From Globisporangium splendens (Eukaryota > Oomycota > Peronosporomycetes > Pythiales > Pythiaceae), in assembly GCA_006386115.1 (NCBI GenBank), contig VFIW01000027.1:406272-470271 (forward strand): a stretch of DNA of 64,000 nucleotides, in the 5' to 3' direction. A program made the translations under genes and the position numbers. The notes beneath the pieces were generated by a model. That model saw only the letters and a list, made by a program, of their open reading frames with translations. It was not told where the DNA came from and did no database searches. This document shows, in pieces, positions 11,386 through 19,836 of the stretch (its first letter is position 1; every line of letters starts with the position of its first letter).

Positions 11386-12747
11386 ATGAAGATCGCTACC
11401 ACCATCGCCTTCCTCACGGCACTTGCCTCTCCAACTCTTGCACAGCAAGTCGGAACCAACGACGCGGAAGTGCACCCGTCGTACCCGACCAAGACTTGCA
11501 CCACCAAGGGCGGGTGTGTCTCCGAAGCCACCAAGCTTGTCCTTGATGCCAACTGGCGCTGGGTACATAAAGTCGGAACCTCCACCAGCTGCTACACCGG
11601 CAACAAGTGGGACACCTCCATTTGCCCTGACCCAGCCACCTGTGCCTCTAACTGTGCTCTCGAAGGTGCCAACTACCAAGGAACCTACGGCATCACGACC
11701 TCTGGATCGGATCTCTCGCTCAGGCTCGTCACCAAGGGACAATACAGCACCAACGTCGGATCGCGCCTCTACGTCATGCAGGACGACACCAAGTACAAGC
11801 TCTACAAGCTCCTCAACCAAGAGTTCTCCTTTGACGTTGATGTGTCCAAGCTCCCGTGTGGCTCGAATGGCTCACTCTACTTCGTGCAAATGGACGCCGA
11901 TGGCGGCAAGTCCAGGTACTCAGGCAACAAGGCTGGAGCCGCGTACGGCACGGGATACTGTGATGCACAGTGCACAAACGATGTCAAGTTCATCAACGGC
12001 GAAGCTAACTATAAACCAAACGGTGAGAATGGAAGGTACGGCTCGTGCTGTACGGAGATGGACATCTGGGAAGCCAACAGCATCAGTAACGTTTACACGT
12101 CGCATCCATGTGCTGTCGACTCCCCGACGCGGTGCACCACGGATGCCCAGTGTGGCTTCGGATCCGCCAACCGATACATTGGCCTGTGCGATGAAGATGG
12201 TTGCGGTAATAACCCGTACCGCATGGGCAACACAACTTTCTTTGGCCCGGGAGCGTCATTCCAGATCGACACCACCAAACCCTTCACTGTCATCACGCAA
12301 TTCATCACGAGCGACAAGACCGCCAACGGCAACCTCGTCGAGATCAAGCGCTTGTTCAAGCAGAATGGCAAGGTCATCGAGAACCCGAAGATCAAGATTG
12401 CTGGTATCGACCCCATCAGTTCGATCACCGACAAGGTCTGCTCGCAGTCCAAGGTTGTCTTTAAAGAGCAAGACGACCACAAGACCAAGGGCGGACTCGC
12501 GCAAATGACCAAGGCGCTCAAGAAGGGAGTCGTCTTGACCATGAGTCTCTGGACGGACCACGCGGCGCAATGTTTGTGGTTAGACAGCAACTACCCGCTC
12601 AACCGTAGCCCAAGCGAGCCTGGTGTGGCGCGTGGCACGTGCCCAACCACCAGTGGTGTGCCAGCGGAGGTGGAGGCGCAATACCCGGACGCCACCGTCA
12701 AGTACTCGAACGTGCGTGTCGGAGAGATCGGCTCGACCTACTTGTAA
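11386..12747 (+). CDS. GH7 cellobiohydrolase (secreted), copy 2
   Basis: A 453-residue paralog of the 4810-6195 gene. The frame is open upstream to 11233, but the ATG at 11386 sits at the same leader position as in copy 1 and begins the signal peptide MKIATT...TLAQQ, so it is the preferred start. Catalytic motif EMDIWE gives E224, D226 and E229. Substrate-tunnel Trp motifs DANWRW and SLWTDH...LWLDSNYP are present. No CBM or linker. It differs from copy 1 mainly between about residues 205 and 290; the last 150 residues are almost the same, which suggests gene conversion or a recent partial exchange. The likely job is extracellular cellulose hydrolysis alongside copy 1. Confidence 0.95.
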   Translation: MKIATTIAFLTALASPTLAQQVGTNDAEVHPSYPTKTCTTKGGCVSEATKLVLDANWRWVHKVGTSTSCYTGNKWDTSICPDPATCASNCALEGANYQGTYGITTSGSDLSLRLVTKGQYSTNVGSRLYVMQDDTKYKLYKLLNQEFSFDVDVSKLPCGSNGSLYFVQMDADGGKSRYSGNKAGAAYGTGYCDAQCTNDVKFINGEANYKPNGENGRYGSCCTEMDIWEANSISNVYTSHPCAVDSPTRCTTDAQCGFGSANRYIGLCDEDGCGNNPYRMGNTTFFGPGASFQIDTTKPFTVITQFITSDKTANGNLVEIKRLFKQNGKVIENPKIKIAGIDPISSITDKVCSQSKVVFKEQDDHKTKGGLAQMTKALKKGVVLTMSLWTDHAAQCLWLDSNYPLNRSPSEPGVARGTCPTTSGVPAEVEAQYPDATVKYSNVRVGEIGSTYL

Positions 12748-13587
12748 GGTTTTAGACCGACAGCTCTGTGATTTGTCCCCCCATGGTAGGAAAATTCGGA
12801 GCTGGCGGGTGGCATTGGATGTTGATGGTGATGGGTATGAAAACTTGATGGTCGTGTTGTCTAGTAGTGTGTGTGAACCAAGCTTGTCCCCCTTTTGCTG
12901 TTGCAGTAACGCGTAATAAAAACATTCGCTACGTGGTTGTTAGTTTTCTGCAACTGGCGGCTCTGTGATGACTCCATTGTCTTTTTCAAAACAAAAACAA
13001 TGAGAATCTATAAGACAGACTGTTTCGCAGTATAAGAGTGTCATTGTTGCTTTGCCTATGCACCTCCAGTTCTCCACCAGGGTCTTCCAACTTATTGGTC
13101 ACAGACACGTAGGCTCCCATCAATCGACTCGATACACTTGCGACTTGGTGGCTGAGGCAGGACTAGAGACGTGCCGTACACGAAGAGATAGCATGCGAAA
13201 CGAGAGCTTGTCCTCATGACACAGTCGAATTTTGGCACGATAGGGTTCGGTTAGGAATCAAGAGCTAGGTTCGCATGCGAACTTTGTATCACACCCTATT
13301 TGCTCACTGACTGGTTTTTATGTGAAGACTGAACTTGATTCTTAACTTCAAGTTTAGTGTAGTATTTTTGTGACTATCGGCGATGATTTTAATAGGCTTG
13401 TCTGTCAACGCAGTTGACAACCACAACGGACTCTTTGTCAGCGATGCCACCTCCACAATCGACCGAACTCCGAGCACCCTCTGTATGACCTTGTTAAGAG
13501 TAATTGACATTGTCGGATTTAATGACAGCATCAGATTCAACACTTGTGATAACTTGATAGCGACGAAAGGCAAGAGTGCCTCCACTG
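12748..13587. other. Intergenic region between GH7 gene 2 and protease pseudogene
   Basis: 3'UTR-like sequence, then a GATAGGGTTCGG block with a palindrome at 13269-13282 shared with the 3' flank of copy 1, then weak similarity to about 9690-9850. No gene recognised. Confidence 0.5.
13269..13282. repeat. Perfect palindrome GTTCGCATGCGAAC
   Basis: 14-bp perfect inverted repeat, a variant of the motif at 6703 and 6909, in the homologous position downstream of GH7 gene 2. Confidence 0.5.
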
Positions 13588-14663
13588 TTACGTGAACGAT
13601 CTGCAGCTCGCGGTGGCGGCATTCCAGTCGCACAGATACTCGCCGCACAGAAGCTCGTTCAGTCCTGCACATCGATCGGTCACTGGCGGTTTTGGTGCTG
13701 GCGCTGGCGTCGGCGCTGGAGTCACACCAGTCACTCGGTTGAGAGCAGCCCGCGCATTCACGCGGCCGTAGCCGTGCTGGTTGTTCGGGATTTTACCGTC
13801 TGGAGTGGTCCCACAAGTCATACCCGAAGACTTCAAGGACGACGTGTCTGTCGTGCCGATCAATGCGGATTTCACTTGGGCAAAGCTTAATGCTGGGAAA
13901 GCACTTAGCAATAGAGTGACGACGCCCGCGACATGCGGAGCAGCCATACTGGTGCCAGAAATTGTGTTGTAAACGTTGGTGCCCGTGTACCACGCGGAAC
14001 GGATACTTTCGCCTGGGGCTGAGATGTCAGGCTTCAGGATCCCACCGACCGATGGTCCCTTGCTGCTGAAGCTTGACAACGCGTCGACGCTGTCTGTGCT
14101 GCCCACGCCAATGACGGTAGTATAATCACCTGGGGAACTGACTGTGCGGCACGCTGGACCACCGTTTCCGAGGGAGAACACCGGGATGATCCCAGCGGTG
14201 AGCCATGCGTTTACGGACACCTGGAAAAAAGAGTCGCCTCCAGGACCACCCAGCTATTGTTGATCACGTGTGGAGCTTTCGTACAATCTCTGTTGTTACC
14301 CGAGGCATCCGTCGGGCATGTCATAAACTGCGTACATGATAGAACGGCTGCGTCTGTGAGCTTGCCTTTCGTGTCGGTGGCTTTGCATGCGATCCATTGA
14401 GCGCCAGGCGCGACACCAATACCGCCAGACCCGACCATGCTTCCGATGGTGTGAGTGCCGTGACCACTTGAATCACAGGGCTTTGTCGAGCCTGTGCCAG
14501 GGTCGTACCATCCATACGTGGCTCGGTAATTGCTTTTGAGAGCATTGTGGGTGGCCAGCACCCCAGTGTCGATGCTACCGACGACGATGTTTTGTCCTGT
14601 AAAGCCCGCTGCCCACACGTCTGGCACCTGGATCTTCGCGATACCCCACTCGGGAGCTCCATT
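13588..14663 (-). pseudogene. Subtilisin-like serine protease, catalytic part (S8), split gene
   Basis: Encodes most of an S8 peptidase: VPDVWAAGFTGQ, the Asp motif (VGSIDTGV), the His motif (SGHGTHT), the Asn region, then GTSMAAPHVAG with the catalytic Ser. A Pro/Ala linker and a Cys-rich tail (C..LNELLCGEYLCDW...C) follow. One nucleotide is missing near 14249, just after NNSW, where the frame shifts. At 14663 the gene is cut by the left LTR of a 44.85-kb insertion. Its upstream continuation is at 59523-59770, and the two rejoin in frame (VLVNG/APEWG). It was probably a secreted protease before disruption. Confidence 0.9.
14659..14663. repeat. TSD CCATT of element G1, left
   Basis: CCATT precedes the left LTR and is repeated at 59518-59522 after the right LTR. 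Confidence 0.85.
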
Positions 14664-15055
14664 TGTAACGGGATAACCCGTTACACAGCGCACACGTGCG
14701 TTGAGGAAGCGCAAGCGAGAGGAAGGGCACAGCGGTAACGCTGTGTCCAAAAGAAGGAAGGGAGCTTTGCACGATAACGTGCAAAAAGAGAAGTGAATTG
14801 AAATCTTAAGGTTTGAAATGCAAATCTGATGGGTTGTTCCTACGGCGTCTTCGATTGGTAGATAGTCGGGTGTCCAATCCGACTATCATCCAATGAGATT
14901 AAACTTCGATGTAATGTCCTTATTGGCTAAAATTGCAATTGGCTACATGCATTGTTCATGGGTTAACGGGTGGTTTGTAGAGGGTGGTAGAACCTGTGTG
15001 GGTATGACCCACACTCTTTGTACCCAAGAACCCATGTAATGGGAAGCCCATTACA
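14664..15055 (-). repeat. G1 3' LTR (left)
   Basis: TGTAACGGG...CCCATTACA, 392 bp, with TG...CA ends and terminal short inverted repeats at both borders. Direct repeat of 59126-59517. Confidence 0.9.
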
Positions 15056-15064
15056 TCATCCCCC
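15056..15064 (-). other. G1 polypurine tract
   Basis: GGGGGATGA on the minus strand abuts the 3' LTR. It resembles the GGGAGGGATGA tract of G3. Confidence 0.6.
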
Positions 15065-15252
15065 ATAAAGCGATTGGTCACGTAGAAAAGCGTATGTGAC
15101 CAATCCCTCTGGATTCTTCTGTGTTCTTTCGTGTTCGGAAGAGCTGAACGTAGGAGAGAACGCTCTGCGGGCTGCTTTACCGAGGTGCTACGCGCCTCAG
15201 CAGTAAAGAATTGTCCAAGCGCCGCAACTTGTACGAGGTGAGCCTCGTATAG

Positions 15253-16849
15253 ATGTCTTCGATCGACGGCGACGCTGTCGATTACGACTCAAGTTGTGGG
15301 GAGGGAACTCCTTACAATTCTCCTTTGAAACTCACCACGACGACTGTCGGGCGTGATGATCGGGCGGAAGAAGCAAAGCCTTCTTCCGGAGCGAAGCGTT
15401 CATCGCCCGCGGCTCTGTTGAATGAGCCTGCGCGGAAAAAGCATCGTGAGGAGGAAGCTCCTCACGGAGAAGCGAGTGGAACCGCCGCAGCGATTGACAT
15501 TTCCGATGATGATGCATCGGAATGCACTGCGGTGGGGAAACTCGCGCAAGGAGGATTAGCTGATCCTGACTTGGTGAATGCAGCGAGAGGTATTCTCCTC
15601 TCGCTGGACGTATCCAATGGTGAATTGGACACTGTCGACCCACTCGAGGGCTTGCTCCTCGATGTGGAATCCGAGACTGATGCGCAGGTTACTGCGTCAT
15701 TGTAATGGGCCATAACCAGCCATTACATGAAGGTGGATCTGTCCCCAGATCCAGTGTACCACACACCACCTTCAGCGTGCATTGTGGAGACACAAATAAC
15801 AAAAGGGATTACAGTAATACAGTCCCCACATGCACGTGTGACGTCATCGAATGACGTCACGAGTGTTCTCTGTGCTGATCAGTGCAGAATGTTGTTCTCA
15901 TGTACTAATCAGTACAGAGTAATGACATCCATGTACTAATCAAGTACTGAGTGATGGTTCCTGCTAGGGAAACTGGGCTGGCGACGAGACCGACGTGTCT
16001 CTGCCGCCTGGAGTGAGTGGCGCGAGCCAATCACTTTGCATGGATTTTATACAAGACTTGAAGTTCAAGCTTCTAGAAGATCCCGTAGGTTCAACCTCAG
16101 TGTACCCAAGGTTTTATATATCAGATTCATAGGTTTTATTGTGTATGTTTAGGTTTTAGTTATAAAACGTGTAGGATCCCTTGGGGTTCATTTGTGAGTA
16201 GCGACAGGAATCATAACCTTTTCAATTCAGTTGCAAATTTTCCTCCAAGTACTCAAGTCTTCGTTCCTCCCTCCAAGTCGGGAGATCGCTTCCTCTGGCA
16301 CAAGCGTGTATGCCGTGTTTGAGGGACTGTTTGGAACAGCGCCCTCTTACAGTCACCGGGAAATAACGTGTCGCCACGCTGTCTTGCCTTTCCGGCAGAG
16401 CAAAAGGATCCGGTGGCGAGTCCTTCTGAAGGGATGGATTTCATCCCTTCTAGTTGGAGCCATTTGTGGGCACCCAAACCCAATTGGGTTCGTGCGCATC
16501 GTGGCACCAAGTATGGGAGAACTCACGCGCTGTACGATGTGAGTGCTGTCAAGGACGATGACTTCGTCCTTCGACAGAACTTCCATCCAAAGGTGCGTGA
16601 GGAATTTTACATCGATTTGTTCCATTCGATGCGATTCTTCGACGGTCGGTCGAAGTTAAAGAAGTCTCACAGCGCTGAGAAACAAGCGCTGTTTCTTTCG
16701 CAAGCGTGGAATGCCTTCGTTGTGAATTTCAACGGAGACGCTGCGAAATGCATCGCTCGGTTGCGAGACAATCGAGAGAAATTCCTCCGGCACAATGCCT
16801 TTGGAAAGTTGTTGGCGATCCGTGAAGACTGCAGGGATCTTGGGGTCCC
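15253..16849 (+). pseudogene. G1 antisense accessory ORF, 5' part (interrupted by solo LTR)
   Basis: The ATG at 15253 lies 198 nt from the G1 LTR, on the strand opposite to G1 gag-pol. The frame is open 15253-15700 and resumes at 16352-16849 once the 651-bp solo LTR (15701-16351) and its TSD are removed. That gives about 315 codons with no competing sense frame. The product starts acidic, has a basic stretch (EPARKKHREEE), an acidic ISDDDAS patch and then a helical part (EEFYIDLFHSMRFF...SQAWNAFVVNF) that faintly resembles the G3 antisense protein (RRFYKELFFLWRK...SWKTFV). It stops at a G3 LTR (16850). The C-terminal part is at 23616-24517. Function unknown. Confidence 0.65.
15701..16351 (+). 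repeat. G3 solo LTR, subtype b
   Basis: 651 bp, TGTAATGGGCCATAACC...GCCCTCTTACA. Flanks GTCAT / GTCAC look like a TSD with one change. It carries two TGACGTCA sites (15839, 15852), tandem TGTACTAATCA motifs and a TATATAT. It splits the G1 antisense ORF. Confidence 0.85.
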
Positions 16850-17459
16850 TGTAAGAGGCTATCCGAGACAGCCTCAAACACAGCACGCACGCTCGCGCTT
16901 GAGAGGAAGACTTGAGAGGAACTTGACAAAAATGCAACTGAATTGAAATGAGCTTATGGTTCCTGACACTACACATAAAACACCACCAGGACTTCTAGAG
17001 GTTTTATGCATAAAACCTAAACATATACAATAAAACCTATGAATCTGATATATAAAACCTTGGGTACACTGAGGTTGAACCTACGGGATCTTCTGGAGAC
17101 TTGAACTTGAAGTACCGCGAAGATTCCCTGCGAAATGATTGGCTCACGCCACTCACTTCAGGTGGTAGAGACACGTCGGTCTCATCACCAGTGTTGTTTC
17201 CCCAAGTAGGAACCATCACTCACATGTCTTGAGTACTGCTGTGCGTAATCACGCCGAATCTCGATGATTGCGAGCGACCAACACTCAACTCAGACACAGA
17301 TTGCTCTGACGTCAGACGATGACGTCACCTGTGCATGTGGGGATCACTTTTATGTGCTTCACCCAATATCTTCGCACCCACAATGCACTTCCACAAGGTG
17401 GTGTGTGACACACACACAAAGAACCACCTTGCATGTAATGGCAGCCTTAGCCCATTACA
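16850..17459 (-). repeat. G3 LTR, subtype a, at inversion breakpoint
   Basis: 610-bp LTR in minus orientation. The left flank is G1 antisense ORF (GTCCC) and the right flank is G2 gag (CGATA). These are two unrelated targets with no TSD, as expected for an LTR that took part in ectopic recombination. TGACGTCA pair at 17307 and 17320. Confidence 0.8.
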
Positions 17460-18104
17460 CGATAGTCTTGGACTGAAGCGCTGTCGATTGTCGCTTTGCT
17501 GCCGGAACGATCCACCAAAATAGGTACGATCGTACTCCAAAGCAACGGAAAAGCACTCGGAAATATCATCGCAGTGGCGGTACTCCACTTCCCGACCCAG
17601 CTGCGGCAGAAGACCACGCGTGAAGTACGTGATTTTATCCAGTTCGCTGATCTCGCGGATCTGCATCAGCAGCATACGATACTTGCCGATGTAGTCTTCT
17701 AGGGAATGACAGCGACTTTGGCGTAGATTGTACAACTTGTCTCGCAACCGGCGCTGATTGTCCCGCGGCACAAACTCCTTCGTGAGATGATGCATGAGTT
17801 CTTGAACGTCGCTGACCTTGTCGCGGTTCAGCATGTACCATGCTGCAGCATTCCCACGAAAGTTGGCGGTCATCATCGCGACAATGCGCGGTCCATTCGA
17901 TTCATCTTCCCAGTTGATGTTTTTGGCTGCAAGGAATCGCATCACATGGTCGAAGTAGAGGTCGACAGATTCGCCAATTGCTCCTGAAAAGTGAGGCAAG
18001 GAGATGCCTTCCACTCTTGTTTCCTTGTGGGCCAATACTTCCATTAGGCGCTGCTGCCTCTCGGAGATATCTGCAAATTGTTTGAGCAGCTCTCGGGACG
18101 TCAT
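17460..18104 (-). pseudogene. G2 gag, N-terminal part
   Basis: Starts MTSRELLKQFADISERQQ and contains a retrotransposon gag/capsid-like domain: FSGAIGESVDLYFDHV..., ANFRGNAAAWYML, KEFVPRDNQRRLRDKLYNLRQ and a YIGKYRMLLMQI segment. It is cut at 17459 by a G3 LTR. The continuation with the zinc knuckle is on the other strand at 47179, because of the inferred inversion. Confidence 0.8.
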
Positions 18105-18331
18105 GGTAATATACTTATATGTCGATATTGATTTCTGATTGTGTTTCTTTCCTATTCTTTTCTTTTCTTACGTATTGATCAGTTTTTTTGCAATATTTTC
18201 AATTATTCACACTACTTTGATTTAAATTTTTCTACCGTGGACTTGAATTTAATGCTTGAATCGTGAGTTACTATTGGTCACTCGCACTTTGGTGGCCTCT
18301 GTTGATGCAACTTGAAATGGAGAGATCGCTT

Positions 18332-18655
18332 CTATTCGGTTTGGCTCTTCTTGGTATTACGCTCCTCTTGATCGCTCTTGACTTCTTTGATTTTGCGGTC
18401 CGCGAATGTCGTAATTAGAGTTTCGACTTGATTGAGACGACTGAGCAGACGATCTGTGAGTTCTCGAAGCGCGTTTCTTTCGACGTGGCTGTAGCAGTTG
18501 GGGATCTCGTTGCACATATACTTGGTGAGACTGAATTGACGCTCCAATGCTCGGGAGAACTGAGTGCGCAGACAATCAAGGTTTTCCGCGTTGTTGGAGA
18601 GCGGCGCAAAAGAGGATCCGACGAGTTCCGATTCTCGAGTCTTTCGCTTTCGCAT
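18332..18655 (-). CDS. G2 leader ORF, unknown (107 aa)
   Basis: Lies between the G2 primer binding site and gag, in a different frame. Basic start (RKRKTRE), helical middle (RNALRELTDRLLSRLNQVETLI), Lys-rich end. Not recognised; it could be a lost N-terminal piece of gag or a chance frame in the leader. Confidence 0.3.
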   Translation of the reverse strand: MRKRKTRESELVGSSFAPLSNNAENLDCLRTQFSRALERQFSLTKYMCNEIPNCYSHVERNALRELTDRLLSRLNQVETLITTFADRKIKEVKSDQEERNTKKSQTE

Positions 18656-18911
18656 CTACTCGGACGCACACGTCCAACACCAGCAAGCACACAAACCACA
18701 CAATAAGCTTGACTAAGGAACAGTGATTGTCGTTAATCTCTAGGGCAGCGCAAGCACAATGGCATTAAAGCTAACCTTTCGAGCGAGTGTCCCTTGTGAT
18801 GTCAGCAGACAGTGGTTATTGGCGAGCGTCGGCCGGAACAAGCAGTCACCGAGACGGAAAGGATAACACCGAGTTGGAGTGAAGTGAGGCGAGTCTTGAC
18901 TTGACCAACAA

Positions 18912-18920
18912 GTGCTACCA
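18912..18920 (-). other. G2 primer binding site
   Basis: TGGTAGCAC on the minus strand, 2 nt from the end of the G2 5' LTR. The same PBS core as G1, G3 and G4; it fits an initiator tRNA-Met 3' end (...GCTACCA). Confidence 0.65.
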
Positions 18921-18922
18921 CT

Positions 18923-19268
18923 TGTAAGGAGGCTTGTGTAGTTGATGGCAAATTGAGAAGTGAGATTGAGAAAACTGTTTAAGAAAAACTCAACTACTTC
19001 GTTGCTGGTCCTTGGCCCCCTTGGGACTCTTCCTACTCTCTTTCTTTCTCTTGCGTGCTACTTGATTTTTTACTGGATTTTCTCATATCTGATTTTTCTT
19101 CCTTTTTTGTGGACAGGATCGCTTCTGAGATAACAGATGGGTTCTCGTCATATCTTTACCTATGCATAAACATACAATCATTCCTAAAGGTGTCGTAATC
19201 ATCTACCAACATTCCGATATACCGAAATATTGGTTCATTGTGCCATCATGGTACCGTCGGTTCTTACA
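18923..19268 (-). repeat. G2 5' LTR (inverted relative to its partner)
   Basis: 346-bp LTR, reverse complement of 58281-58625 with about 10 differences. The PBS lies to its left. The CATTC to its right (19269-19273) matches the GAATG flank of the other LTR, proving they come from one insertion. Confidence 0.85.
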
Positions 19269-19836
19269 CATTCGGTCGACGAATGGCCGACCACCACTGC
19301 TTCCGCACGCTTGCGGAATTCAAAAGCGACATTCGAGTCGCTTTTGAGCCACCAAAGTCGGAATTCCTTGAGATCCGACAGGATAGACGCGACCTTCACG
19401 CGTATATCCAACATGCTCGATACATGGTACCGAGTGTCGTGTCAGAGCTGATCGACATGGCGACGCAAGTCGCCACATTCATGAAAGGCTTGACGGACGG
19501 TCCAGTCAACACCCGGAAACGCTCGAGCAAGCAATCGCTCTAGCGTTGCAAGAAGACTTCAGCGCGAAGCAAGCACGGCTTCACGCGAACCTCCACCGCG
19601 CCGCGCAATTCCGGCACGCGAAGCCCTCTCCGCGTAATAACGGAGCGGAACCAGTGGATCTCTCATTGGTTCAAACCTCGACGGTTCGAAAGAAAACCGT
19701 CGACAAACGCAAGCAGCGTTGCCACCGCTGCCAGAAACTGGGGCACTTCTCCTACGAGTGCCGAGCGGCGCAGCCCGCTCCTCGCGTTCGAGAAACGCCT
19801 CGAACGGCTTCTTCGCGCTCATTGCGCGAAGAGTAA
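19269..19836 (+). pseudogene. G1 gag, C-terminal part with zinc knuckle
   Basis: Continues the gag N-terminal piece at 58626-59075: removing G2 and the CATTC TSD rejoins KSWAF with GRRMADHHCF in frame. Contains FEPPKSEFLEIRQ...LHAYIQHARYMV, a small deletion/frameshift near 19505, and one CCHC zinc knuckle (CHRCQKLGHFSYEC). The pol frame overlaps its end by -1. Confidence 0.85.

Noticed and set aside
11188..11820. Antisense frame over the start of GH7 copy 2
   Set aside because: Overlaps promoter and signal peptide; no domain; the same shadow occurs at copy 1 (4678-5313).
15890..15950. Repeated TGTACTAATCA units as a separate satellite
   Set aside because: They are an internal feature of every subtype b G3 LTR, not an independent repeat.
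18912..18930. GTGCTACCA strings taken as tRNA ends
   Set aside because: They sit 2 nt from LTRs in every element, so they are primer binding sites. No cloverleaf was seen; no tRNA, rRNA or CRISPR array was recognised in the window.
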